64,000 bases of DNA from Desulfosalsimonas propionicica (lineage in GTDB: Bacteria; Desulfobacterota; Desulfobacteria; Desulfobacterales; Desulfosalsimonadaceae). The stretch spans positions 682,001-746,000 of the forward strand of contig NZ_JACDUS010000001.1 in the NCBI RefSeq assembly GCF_013761005.1, written 5' to 3'. The notes beneath the pieces are model-generated. The model was not told the DNA's origin. It did no database searches and was given only the letters and a program-made list of their open reading frames with translations. Of the stretch, positions 35,925 to 44,208 are shown piece after piece; the first letter of the stretch is position 1; each line of letters begins with the position of its first letter. The position numbers were made by a program, and so were the translations under genes.

Positions 35925-35953
35925 TTGATTTTTATCATATTTTCGGCTAAATT
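35925..35953 (+). promoter_or_regulatory. Candidate sigma-70 promoter of gltX
   Basis: TTGATT (35925-35930) and TAAATT (35948-35953) with a 17-bp spacer, about 70 nt upstream of the gltX start, back-to-back with the rpmF promoter. Confidence 0.5.
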
Positions 35954-36024
35954 AAATAGTTTTCTTTTATAACGCTATTGAGCTTTGCAATCCGTAACCC
36001 GTAAACCACAGGACAGATTTGTAT

Positions 36025-37440
36025 ATGGAAGCCATCATCACCCGTTTCCCGCCAAGCCCCACGGGGTTTTTGCATATCGGCGGCGCGCGCACGGCCCTTT
36101 TTAACTGGCTTTACGCCCGGAAAACCGGGGGACGGTTCGTTCTCCGGTTCGAGGACACGGACGCGGAAAGATCCACTCAGCAATATGTGGACGCCATTGT
36201 CGACGCCCTTGAGTGGCTGGGCATTGACTGGGATGAAGGCCCCTTTTATCAGTCCCGGCGCCTGGATGTATATGAAAAATATATTCAGCACCTGATTGAC
36301 ACGGGCAGTGCTTATTACTGCACCTGCTCCAAAGAAAAGATCGAGGCCATGCGGCAGCAGGCCGCTCAAAGCGGTGGCAAGCCCAAATATGACGGCACCT
36401 GCCGGGAAAAAAATCTTCCGCCCACACCCGGGGCTGTGGTGCGTTTTAAATCCCCCCGGATGGGAAACACCGTGGTGGAAGACAAGATCCGGGGCCATAT
36501 TGTTTTTCCCAATGCCGAACTTGATGATTTCATTATCCGCCGCAGCGACGGCATGCCCATATACAACCTGGCCGTGGTGGTCGATGACATCTCCATGGGG
36601 ATCAACACCATTATCCGCGGCGATGATCATATCAGCAACACTCCCAAGCAGATTCTGCTCTACCGGGCCCTGGGCGCGGAGGTGCCGGATTTTGGCCATG
36701 TACCCATGGTGCTGGGCCCGGACAAGTCGCGGCTGAGCAAGCGGCACGGGGCCATGAGCGTGACCGCCTACCGGGATATGGGCTATTATCCCGACGCCCT
36801 GCTCAACTACCTTGTGCGCCTGGGTTGGTCCCACGGAGACCAGGAGTTTTTTACCCGTGAAGAGCTTATTGAAAAATTTGATATCGAACATATCGGCCGG
36901 TCTGCCGGGGTGTTTAACCCGGAAAAACTCCTGGCGTTAAATGCCGAGCATATCCGCAGCACACCGCCTGAAAAACTGGCGCCTCACCTGATTGGGTTTT
37001 TGAGCGGACACGGGATTTCAGCCGAAGACAACCCGTTTTTACACGGGGTGATCCAAACCCTGCAGCCCCGGTCCAAGACCTTTGTGGAAATGGCTGAGGC
37101 TGCGGTGTTTTATTATTCGGCCCCGGAAAACTACGAGGAAAAAGGGGTCAAAAAGTTTTTCAAACCCGAAGTGGCCGCGCCGATCCGGGATCTGATCGCG
37201 GAGCTGAAAAACACGGAAACCTTTGATGAAAAGCATTTGGAGCCCGCGTTTGTAAAGGTCATGGAGGCCCATGACCTGAAATTCGGCAAAATCGCCCAGC
37301 CGGTGCGCCTGGCACTGTCCGGCAAAACCGTGAGCCCGGGCATATTTGAAATGATCGAGATTCTGGGCCGGGATGAAACCATTGCACGGCTGGAAAAAGC
37401 CGCGGCCTTTATCCGTGATCAGGCTGAAAAACCGGCGTGA
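36025..37440 (+). CDS. gltX: Glutamyl-tRNA synthetase
   Basis: A 471-residue class I GluRS. The HIGH-type motif is FPPSPTGFLHIGGAR, the KMSKS-type motif is DKSRLSKRHG, and a C-terminal anticodon-binding helical domain follows from about 320. I use ATG 36025 (MEAIITRF); a TTG at 36019 is the only upstream alternative. Whether it also charges tRNA-Gln cannot be read directly; no glnS or gatCAB is in the window, but a tRNA-Gln gene lies just downstream. Confidence 0.96.
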   Translation: MEAIITRFPPSPTGFLHIGGARTALFNWLYARKTGGRFVLRFEDTDAERSTQQYVDAIVDALEWLGIDWDEGPFYQSRRLDVYEKYIQHLIDTGSAYYCTCSKEKIEAMRQQAAQSGGKPKYDGTCREKNLPPTPGAVVRFKSPRMGNTVVEDKIRGHIVFPNAELDDFIIRRSDGMPIYNLAVVVDDISMGINTIIRGDDHISNTPKQILLYRALGAEVPDFGHVPMVLGPDKSRLSKRHGAMSVTAYRDMGYYPDALLNYLVRLGWSHGDQEFFTREELIEKFDIEHIGRSAGVFNPEKLLALNAEHIRSTPPEKLAPHLIGFLSGHGISAEDNPFLHGVIQTLQPRSKTFVEMAEAAVFYYSAPENYEEKGVKKFFKPEVAAPIRDLIAELKNTETFDEKHLEPAFVKVMEAHDLKFGKIAQPVRLALSGKTVSPGIFEMIEILGRDETIARLEKAAAFIRDQAEKPA

Positions 37441-37465
37441 TCCGCGTATAGAATTGAATGCTTTC

Positions 37466-37757
37466 GTAAAAGTCTGATTTTAGATGGTACCGTAAAAAGC
37501 TTTTTACCGCGCCCGCTGTTTTTGCAGGAAGGAAGCCCAAGAACGGGGTCAGTTTTTTCGCTCCTGAGCGGTTACGGAGTTTTCCGTAAACGCTCAATGT
37601 CGCTTCAAAAATCGACCCCGTTCTTGGGCTTCCTTGGAAGTTCTAAAACTGATATAATCGCCAACAATAAAAAAATAACTTCTTGATTTTACTTAACACT
37701 TAATCACTTAAAACTTAGCACTGCCTGTGAAAAAGACTTTTTACAGGCTTATCAATT
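37466..37757. repeat. Long palindromic MITE-like element, copy A
   Basis: A non-coding element of about 290 bp. From the left: the 23-nt repeat shared with 32426; the 16-bp palindrome GTAAAAAGCTTTTTAC (37492-37507); a perfect 22-bp inverted repeat (37529-37550 with 37614-37635); a nested stem TTACGGA/TCCGTAA around 37572-37590; an AT-rich stretch (TTACTTAACACTTAATCACT) shared with copy B; and a terminal CCTGTGAAAAAG/CTTTTTACAGG hairpin (about 37723-37748). It fills most of the 370-nt gap between gltX and tRNA-Gln. Copy B is at 60346-60710. Confidence 0.85.
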
Positions 37758-37811
37758 TTGGCTTGACACCATTTGGTTTTTTGTTATCTTACGTTAATAC
37801 AATTTTGCTGC

Positions 37812-37885
37812 TGAGGGTTGGTCTAGTGGCAAGACGACGGGTTCTGGCCCCGTTAACCCAGGTTCGAATCCTGGACCCTCAGCCA
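37812..37885 (+). tRNA. tRNA-Gln (CTG anticodon)
   Basis: 74 nt with CCA encoded. The acceptor stem TGAGGGT (37812-37818) pairs with ACCCTCA (37875-37881), with G as discriminator. D stem GTCT/AGAC, anticodon stem ACGGG/CCCGT with loop TTCTGGC (anticodon CTG), and T arm CCAGG-TTCGAAT-CCTGG all fold correctly. A U1-A72 first pair is typical of tRNA-Gln. Confidence 0.95.
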
Positions 37886-37898
37886 CCAGACAGAAAAA

Positions 37899-37922
37899 AG
37901 CCCTGCCAAGAACAGGGCTTTT
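37899..37922 (+). terminator. Rho-independent terminator of tRNA-Gln
   Basis: AGCCCTG (37899-37905), a 7-nt loop and CAGGGCT (37913-37919), followed by TTTTG. It begins 14 nt after the tRNA 3' end. Confidence 0.85.
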
Positions 37923-37980
37923 GCTGTTTCAAACCCTTGGAAAAAGCCCTTTCTCATCTTCTTTCCGAAATAGAACGTTT

Positions 37981-38667
37981 CTACATTAGAGACATCAGCG
38001 ACTCCCACCGCTGCGCCTCGGTTTCCGCCGGCAGACCCCGGGCCCTTAAAATGGCGGTGATTTTCTCGTCATTAAAGCGCAAAAACGGATCCACCCGGCG
38101 CTCCTCGTTTAAGGTGGCCCGGACATGGTCTGGGTCGTATCCGGCCAGATGCGCATTGTCCGGCTCCAGGCTTCTGGCAAGTGCCACGTATTCCTCCACA
38201 TAGTCATGGCCGGCATACACGGCGGTGTCGCCGGGCAGCTGCAAAAGGGTCTTGATGGATTGCAGAAACCGCTGGTGGTCTCCGGTAAAACACCGGCCCA
38301 CTTTTCCGTTAAACAGGGTGTCGCCGGAAATCAGGATGCTGTCAAAGTAAAAGCAGACAGAATCTTTTGTGTGTCCGGGGGTGTGCAAAACCCGGATCAA
38401 TTGACCTTCCATTTGGATTTCTTTTTGGTCAATCAGGGTGTCAAAATCCAGAAATGCTGCGTTTGTCCCGGAAAGCAATTGCCGGTTGCCCGTGGTGTGA
38501 TCCATGTGGGAATGGGTGTTGGTGACATATTGTAACGCAAGGTTCCGGTCTTTGACAAAAGACAGGATCTTTTTTGGTGCACCCCCGTCAACCGCCATTG
38601 CGGTTTTGTCCCCGTAAACCAGATAGCCCAGGTTGTCAGCCCCGTATCGGAATTGTTTTATCTGCAT
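37981..38667 (-). CDS. MBL-fold hydrolase (hydroxyacylglutathione hydrolase-like)
   Basis: A 228-residue MBL-fold protein with THSHMDH, HTPGHTKDS, SGDTLF and GHDYVEEYV motifs, and a C-terminal extension reminiscent of glyoxalase II (AHLAGYDPDHVRATLNEERR; NPFLRF-like VDPFLRF). This is closer to true GloB than the hydrolase at 25963. It hydrolyses thioesters of glutathione or similar thiols. It is transcribed alone, convergent with the tRNA. Confidence 0.85.
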   Translation of the reverse strand: MQIKQFRYGADNLGYLVYGDKTAMAVDGGAPKKILSFVKDRNLALQYVTNTHSHMDHTTGNRQLLSGTNAAFLDFDTLIDQKEIQMEGQLIRVLHTPGHTKDSVCFYFDSILISGDTLFNGKVGRCFTGDHQRFLQSIKTLLQLPGDTAVYAGHDYVEEYVALARSLEPDNAHLAGYDPDHVRATLNEERRVDPFLRFNDEKITAILRARGLPAETEAQRWESLMSLM

Positions 38668-38893
38668 TGCTTTTCTCCCGGATCGCCCGTGTTTTTCTGA
38701 TCAAACGCTTTGTTTGCTGCAAAAAGAGTGCAGGAAACATTTGGTTTGCCCAATATAAAGTGCAAGGCCAGAACGGTCAACAGATACCATGCACTCACGG
38801 CCCAGGGTGCAATCCTTGTGTCTCCTGGTCGAAGGTGATATAAAAAACTTTTCATTTCCGGATCAACCTGCCCGGCACAAGGAGAATGATACA

Positions 38894-40378
38894 GTGAGCT
38901 GGTGGAAGCAAATCAGTTTGTCCAAGCGGATTGTCGCACACGTTGCCCTGCTTGAGCTGATTACCCTCCTGATCGGTGCAATGGCCATCTGGTATGCTGT
39001 GGGGTTCCGCGATACGGTCAACACACTGGTGGACAGACAGCTCAAGGTCATGGAAGCCTCCCGGCAGATGGAAAGCGCCCTGGCCAACCAGAAAGGTTTT
39101 GCAACCTATTATTTTTTGGACAGTGATCCCAAATGGCTAAAGGAACTGTCCCATTACCGTGAGATTTTCCGCAAATGGTTCGAGGTCGCCGAGAAAATGG
39201 AGCAGCCGTCGTCCCATGCCGAACTGGTGCAACAGATCGGCCGCCAGTATGATCAGTATGTGAGCAAAAAAGACCGTATCATTGAAATGTATCGAAGCGG
39301 CGACCGGGAAAAGGGCGAGCAGATGCACTGGGATGTGCGCAGTCAGTTTTTTGAATTAAACCGGATGTGCCGGGTGTATAACCGGTTAAATGAGGAGGAG
39401 ATCCAGCGGTTCCGGGAAAACGTAAGGGAAAAATCAGCCGTCATGAGCTCCTTTGTGGTGGCAGGACTGATTGTTTCGGTTGTGCTGGGGGTCTTTATGG
39501 CCTTTTTGCTCATTGTCCAGGTCATCGGCCCCATCCGCCGGCTTGCTGCAATGGCTCCCGAGGCCCGGGAGCATACAGGGCCGGCCAATGAGGTGGCTTT
39601 GCTCGATGACCGGGTTCGGGGCATGATTGCGGACATGGACAAGGCCCACAGCGAACTGCAGCAAAGCCAGCAACTGCTGATGCATTCAGAGAAAATGGCG
39701 CTGGTCGGCAAGCTCGCCACTGAGGTGGCCCACAGCATCCGCAGTCCCATGACCTCGATCAACATGCGGCTTTTTTCCCTTCAAAGAAATCTGGATTTGA
39801 CCGACAACCAGAAAGAGGATTTTGAGGTGGTGGCCGAAGAGATGCGTCGTTTGGATAACATCGTGCGCAATTTCCTGGAATTTTCCCGCCCGCCGAAACT
39901 CAATAAGAAAAGGGTCAATATATCCTGGATCATCGACATGACCCTGGAGCTGCTCGAATACCGGCTAAAACGCCATGATGTGGAAATCATACGGCAGCAG
40001 ACCGAAAACCTGCCGCCTGTGGAGGCTGATACGGAATTGATGAAGGAGGTTTTTGTCAATCTGATTGTCAACGCCTGCGAGGCCATGGGGGACGGAGGGC
40101 GGATTTTTATCGAAGAAAACCAGGTGGTAGGTGACCGGAACGGCTGCGCTGTGAGAATCAGCATCCGGGATACCGGCCCGGGTATTCCGGATGAAGCCCG
40201 GCAGAAGATTCTCGAGCCTTTTCATACAACCAAGATCCAGGGAACCGGGCTGGGGTTGTTTATCACAGGGCGCATCATCCGAGAGCACGGAGGGCAGCTC
40301 AGCATTCACTCGGCTGAGGGTCAGGGGGCAAACTTTATCGTTACCCTGCCGGTGCCGGAGGAGGATGGAAATGGCTGA
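38894..40378 (+). CDS. Sensor histidine kinase (4-helix sensor, HAMP)
   Basis: A 494-residue kinase: TM1 ~10-36, a periplasmic helical sensor region ~37-180 (four-helix-bundle type, no Cache strands), TM2 ~183-208, HAMP, HisKA with the H-box VAHSIRSPM (His280), and HATPase (N box VNACEAMGDGG; GTGLGLFITGRI). The H-box has HSIRSP instead of the commoner HEIRNP. It starts at GTG 38894 behind AAGGAG. It overlaps the sigma-54 regulator gene by 8 nt, so the two form a two-component system. It probably controls the three sigma-54 blocks downstream. Confidence 0.93.
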   Translation: MSWWKQISLSKRIVAHVALLELITLLIGAMAIWYAVGFRDTVNTLVDRQLKVMEASRQMESALANQKGFATYYFLDSDPKWLKELSHYREIFRKWFEVAEKMEQPSSHAELVQQIGRQYDQYVSKKDRIIEMYRSGDREKGEQMHWDVRSQFFELNRMCRVYNRLNEEEIQRFRENVREKSAVMSSFVVAGLIVSVVLGVFMAFLLIVQVIGPIRRLAAMAPEAREHTGPANEVALLDDRVRGMIADMDKAHSELQQSQQLLMHSEKMALVGKLATEVAHSIRSPMTSINMRLFSLQRNLDLTDNQKEDFEVVAEEMRRLDNIVRNFLEFSRPPKLNKKRVNISWIIDMTLELLEYRLKRHDVEIIRQQTENLPPVEADTELMKEVFVNLIVNACEAMGDGGRIFIEENQVVGDRNGCAVRISIRDTGPGIPDEARQKILEPFHTTKIQGTGLGLFITGRIIREHGGQLSIHSAEGQGANFIVTLPVPEEDGNG

Positions 40379-41804
40379 AATTCTGATTGTCGACGATGAT
40401 GTTCAACTGCGGCAAAGCTTTGCCCGGCTCCTGGGTGAGGAAGGATATGACGTGCGGATGGCTTCCTCCGGGGAAGCCGGAATTCAGGCAGTTGAAGACC
40501 ATCTGCCGGATCTGGTGGTCATGGATGTGCGCATGCCCGGAATCGATGGCATTGAGACCCTGCAGCGCATTCAGGCCATTGATGCCAAGCTGCCTGTGGT
40601 GATCATGACCGCCTTCGGCACCACGGAAACCGCCATTGAAGCCACCAAGCAGGGGGCTTTTGATTATGTTCTCAAGCCGTTTGATGTGGGGGACATGCTC
40701 AAAATCATTGAGCAGGCGGTGAGTGCCGGGCGGATGATGCATCAGCAGGTGCAGATGGGGGCCGGCCCGGAAACCGGGGGCGCTGATGCCATTATCGGCC
40801 AAAGCCCGTCCATGCAGAAAGTTTACAAGGCCATCGGCCGGGTGGCGCCCACCGATGCCACGGTCCTGATCCGGGGAGAATCCGGTACCGGGAAGGAACT
40901 GGTGGCCCGGGCCATCTACCAGCACAGTCAGAGGGCGGGCAAGCCCTTTCTGGTGATCAATTGTGTGGCCATTCCCGAGACCCTGCTGGAAAGCGAGCTG
41001 TTCGGCTATGAAAGAGGGGCTTTTACAGGAGCGGCCAGCAGGCGCGTGGGCAAGTTTGAGCAGGCCCACGGCGGCACAGTATTTCTTGATGAAATCGGGG
41101 ATATGCCCATGTCCATCCAGGCCAAAATCCTGCGCCTTCTCCAGGAGCGAAGCGTTGAACGTCTCGGCGGACAGCGCCCCATTGACGTGGATGTCCGGAT
41201 TATCGCCGCAACCAACCGGGACCTGGAACGGGCGCTTGAAGATGAGCGGTTCCGGGAGGATCTTTATTATCGCCTTAAGGTGGTGACCATTAAGATGCCG
41301 CCGCTAAAAGAGAGAAAAGAAGACATTCCTCTTCTCATCGATTACTTTCTTTCTCGTTTTTCCAGGGAAATGCAGATCAACAATCCGGGCATCAGTGACG
41401 AAGCCCGCCAGGGAGTCGAGCAACACTTCTGGCCCGGAAATGTCCGGGAGCTGGGCAATACCATCAAAAAAGCCCTGATTTTCAGCCGGGGATATCCCAT
41501 TCAGGCCGGTAACATCTACCAGGCCATTGCCGGAGAAAGCCGGGATGACAATGATGGCGGCGGCACGGACCTGGAAACCGCCGGCCGGAACTGGATCCGT
41601 GCAATGCTGGCTTCTGAAGAGAACCCGGATATGTTCAATTTTTTGATGGATCAGTTCGGCCGCATGGTCGTGGGAGAGGCCCTGAATCTCACCGGCGGCA
41701 ACCGCAGCCGGGCTGCCAGGCTGCTGGGCATGTCCCGTCCCACTCTGCAGGCGCGGATTGAAAAATACAACCTTTCCCTGGAAACATCTGTCAAAAGCTC
41801 CTGA
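40371..41804 (+). CDS. Sigma-54-dependent response regulator (NtrC family)
   Basis: A 477-residue enhancer-binding protein: receiver domain 1-120 with phosphoacceptor Asp52 and TAFG/K residues, AAA+ domain ~140-375 with Walker A GESGTGKE, the sigma-54 contact loop GAFTGA and Walker B DEIGDMP, and a C-terminal Fis-type helix-turn-helix (NRSRAARLLGMSRPTLQARI). Start ATG 40371 has GGAGGAGG. All activator motifs are intact. It is the only sigma-54 activator in the window and is followed by three sigma-54 promoters with shared upstream sites, so it is the best candidate for their regulator. Confidence 0.96.
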   Translation: MAEILIVDDDVQLRQSFARLLGEEGYDVRMASSGEAGIQAVEDHLPDLVVMDVRMPGIDGIETLQRIQAIDAKLPVVIMTAFGTTETAIEATKQGAFDYVLKPFDVGDMLKIIEQAVSAGRMMHQQVQMGAGPETGGADAIIGQSPSMQKVYKAIGRVAPTDATVLIRGESGTGKELVARAIYQHSQRAGKPFLVINCVAIPETLLESELFGYERGAFTGAASRRVGKFEQAHGGTVFLDEIGDMPMSIQAKILRLLQERSVERLGGQRPIDVDVRIIAATNRDLERALEDERFREDLYYRLKVVTIKMPPLKERKEDIPLLIDYFLSRFSREMQINNPGISDEARQGVEQHFWPGNVRELGNTIKKALIFSRGYPIQAGNIYQAIAGESRDDNDGGGTDLETAGRNWIRAMLASEENPDMFNFLMDQFGRMVVGEALNLTGGNRSRAARLLGMSRPTLQARIEKYNLSLETSVKSS

Positions 41805-41825
41805 TTCTGTTTCTTTAAACATCTC

Positions 41826-41844
41826 TTTTTACATCCTGTAAAAA
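41826..41844. promoter_or_regulatory. Upstream activator-type site 1 (inverted repeat)
   Basis: TTTTTACA-TCC-TGTAAAAA is a perfect 8-bp inverted repeat with 3-nt spacing, continuing into AAACCGGC. Its centre lies 141 bp upstream of the -12 GC of promoter 1. The same architecture (TTTTTACA-CCT-TGTAAA) occurs before promoter 3, and a half site before promoter 2. It also overlaps the start of the regulator gene's terminator hairpin. Confidence 0.6.
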
Positions 41845-41874
41845 AAACCGGCGACCCTCCCGGGGCCGGGTTTT
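41845..41874 (+). terminator. Terminator of the sigma-54 regulator gene
   Basis: An imperfect GC-rich stem (ACCGGCGACCC against GGGGCCGGGT) followed by TTTT (41871-41874). It lies 40 nt downstream of the regulator stop. Confidence 0.6.
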
Positions 41875-41962
41875 GGGATTTGCGCCGGCCGCTTTTTTTG
41901 CTTCGGCTGGAAAAGCCGGAGATAATGAATTTTTCAGTAAGTTATCGCTTCTCCGGGATGTT

Positions 41963-41979
41963 TGGCATTCTTTTTGCTT
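41963..41979 (+). promoter_or_regulatory. Sigma-54 promoter 1
   Basis: TGGCAT-TCTTT-TTGCTT with GG at 41964-41965 and GC at 41976-41977, exactly 10 nt apart. It matches the -24/-12 consensus well and lies 40 nt upstream of the receiver gene that opens block 1. Confidence 0.8.
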
Positions 41980-42015
41980 AAACGGATGTAAACCGTTAAC
42001 AGAAAGTTTTTGATC

Positions 42016-42450
42016 ATGCCAAATCCCCTTATTTTAATCGCCGACGCAAATGCCCACATCCGGTTTTTTCTGAAACGGGAATTTACGGCTGCGGGCTTTG
42101 ATGTTGTTGCCGCCAGTGTTCACACGGAAGTGCAGCACCTGCTCCAGGCGGAGCAGAAACCGGATCTGATTGTCCTCGATCCGAACCTTCCCTTTATAGA
42201 CTGGGATTTGGCCATTGCCCATATCCGCGGCAAAGCCCCCCGGATTCCGGTTATTCTTTATACTCCATATGCAGAAGACGTGGGAAATCAGGAGCTTTCA
42301 GGTCCTGATGCCATTGTTGAAAAGGCCCCTGATACGGCGCTGCTCATACAGACAGCCCGGAACCTGCTGGAGCGGTCAAACCCATGGGCAAACGCACCGG
42401 GCGATCCGCGTATCCGGCAAAATCCGGTATCAGGAGGAACCATTGAATAA
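42016..42450 (+). CDS. Single-domain response regulator
   Basis: A 144-residue receiver protein without an output domain. Asp in LIVLDPNLP, acidic pocket ADAN, Thr in ILYTPY and Lys in VEKAP are present, so it can probably be phosphorylated, although LPFIDWD replaces the usual MPGMDG. The C-terminal ~25 residues are a polar tail. Start ATG 42016. It overlaps the following kinase by 8 nt and is the first gene behind sigma-54 promoter 1. Confidence 0.85.
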   Translation: MPNPLILIADANAHIRFFLKREFTAAGFDVVAASVHTEVQHLLQAEQKPDLIVLDPNLPFIDWDLAIAHIRGKAPRIPVILYTPYAEDVGNQELSGPDAIVEKAPDTALLIQTARNLLERSNPWANAPGDPRIRQNPVSGGTIE

Positions 42451-44170
42451 TCATACAGAAAAAACAAAGGAAGCCCCGGCGCAAGAAGATTTTCGGGAAT
42501 ATTACAGGAAACTTCGAAAACGTCTTTTTGCTGCCAGCTGCATTGCATTTCTGATTCCCCTGATTTTGCTTTCGGTTTATTTCCACATTCAGTTCAACGT
42601 CAATCTTAAAAAAAGCAGTCAGTTGCATCTGATGTCGCTTGCCGAAAGCCAGCGCAATACCATTGACCTGTTTCTTCAGGAACGGGTGGCCAATATCCTG
42701 AGCCTGTTTCACCGCAGTGAATTTCATCTCACCCCCAATCAGGCGCGGATGAACAGCTATCTCATGCACCTGAGTGAATTCAGTGATGCATTTGTGGATG
42801 TGGGCTTTATGAATCCGCAGGGTCTGCAGATCGGATATGCCGGCCCTTATCCCCATCTGCGCGGAAAAGACTACAGTCAGGAAAATTGGTATCAGAGCCT
42901 GATGAAGGCGGAGCGCAATTATTATATCAGTGATATTTACCTGGGATTCCGCAACAAGCCTCACTTCACCATCGCCGTCAAGCAGCCGGTGGGCCCGGGC
43001 ACTTATGTGATGCGCGCCACCCTGGATCCGGACAAGTTTTATATGTTTCTTCGCACCATTGCCCAGGGAAAGGCTGTGGAGTGCTCACTGATCAATATGG
43101 AGGGAAATTACCAGATCGTGGATCCGGATCAGGGCGAGCTTCTGGCCAAAAGCCCGTATAACCCTTTGGCGTTAATGGCCAGTGACGTGGTGGAGTTTTC
43201 TTTTGAGGGCAAAAAACACCTGGTGGCGTCCGCCAGACTTACCGAGGTCCCCTGGCTGCTTATAGTGGGGCAGCCGGAGGAGATTGCATATGCCAAGATG
43301 TATCAGACCCGCAGGGTGATGATCGCGGCTGGGGTTCTGATCGTGCTGGTTGTGTTTACCGCCATCTGGCTGACCACCTCCCGGCTTCTGCGCAAGGCTG
43401 AAGAAACCGAGGCCTCCAGGCGGGAACTCAAGTCCCAGCTTTTTCATGCCGCCAAGCTGGTTTCCATTGGTGAACTGGCTGCCGGTGTGGCTCATGAAAT
43501 CAACAATCCCCTTGCGATTATCCTGTCTCAGTGCCGGGTGGTCAATGACATTTTTGATCCGGAGTACGGGGGGTCACAGGCTGCCGGCCCGGAAACCGGC
43601 GAACAGGTGCGCGAGGAGGTTGCAATTATTGAAGAGGCGGTTTACCGGGCCCGGGGTATCACCGAAAAATTGCTGCAATCTTCCAGGCGCACGGAGCCGA
43701 AACTGGAAAAATGCCACATGAATGATCTGATCGACGAGGTGATCGATGGGTTTATGGAGCGGGAATTAAAGGTTTCCAATATCGAACTGGTAAGGGATTA
43801 CGACCCTGAGTTGCCCCATATCCTTACAGACCGGGACCAGATGCGTCAGGTGATTCAGAATCTGATCAATAATGCGGTGGACGCCATCGGAGAAGAGGGA
43901 AAAATCACCCTGGCCGCCCGCAGGGCCGGCAACGAGGTGAGAATTACAGTTTCAGACACGGGCAAGGGAATGACCCAGGAGGAGCTTGAAAAAATATTTC
44001 TTCCTTTTTTCACGACCAAGCAGGCCGGAAAGGGAACGGGCCTGGGTCTGCCCATTAGCTTAAACATTGTTGAATCAATGGGCGGACGCATTGATGTACA
44101 GAGCATGCCCGGGGCGGGCACCTCTTTTATCATTACCCTGCCTGTTGCGGATTCGGAGAGATCTGGTTAA
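42443..44170 (+). CDS. Cache-domain sensor histidine kinase (block 1)
   Basis: A 575-residue kinase: TM1 ~25-48, a large periplasmic Cache sensor ~50-288 with FVDVGFMNPQGLQIGYAGPY and YYISDIYLGFRNKPHF segments, TM2 ~290-314, HisKA with GVAHEINNPLAI (His351) and HATPase (NLINNAVDAIG; GTGLGLPISLNI). Start TTG 42443 has AGGAGG at 42432-42437. The same Cache segments, in related form, occur in the kinase at 52834. Cache domains of this type bind small organic acids or amino acids in the periplasm, and an SLC13 permease follows. Confidence 0.93.
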   Translation: MNNHTEKTKEAPAQEDFREYYRKLRKRLFAASCIAFLIPLILLSVYFHIQFNVNLKKSSQLHLMSLAESQRNTIDLFLQERVANILSLFHRSEFHLTPNQARMNSYLMHLSEFSDAFVDVGFMNPQGLQIGYAGPYPHLRGKDYSQENWYQSLMKAERNYYISDIYLGFRNKPHFTIAVKQPVGPGTYVMRATLDPDKFYMFLRTIAQGKAVECSLINMEGNYQIVDPDQGELLAKSPYNPLALMASDVVEFSFEGKKHLVASARLTEVPWLLIVGQPEEIAYAKMYQTRRVMIAAGVLIVLVVFTAIWLTTSRLLRKAEETEASRRELKSQLFHAAKLVSIGELAAGVAHEINNPLAIILSQCRVVNDIFDPEYGGSQAAGPETGEQVREEVAIIEEAVYRARGITEKLLQSSRRTEPKLEKCHMNDLIDEVIDGFMERELKVSNIELVRDYDPELPHILTDRDQMRQVIQNLINNAVDAIGEEGKITLAARRAGNEVRITVSDTGKGMTQEELEKIFLPFFTTKQAGKGTGLGLPISLNIVESMGGRIDVQSMPGAGTSFIITLPVADSERSG

Positions 44171-44208
44171 ACCCCTCAGACAAACCAACGAGGATGAAAG
44201 GAGCCGAT

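Noticed and set aside
35954-36024. T-box leader before gltX
   Set aside because: The leader is too short for a T-box structure and has no T-box core sequence.
37841-37843. Reading the tRNA at 37812-37885 as another isotype
   Set aside because: The loop TTCTGGC places CTG at positions 34-36, the acceptor has U1-A72 and discriminator G, all consistent with tRNA-Gln.
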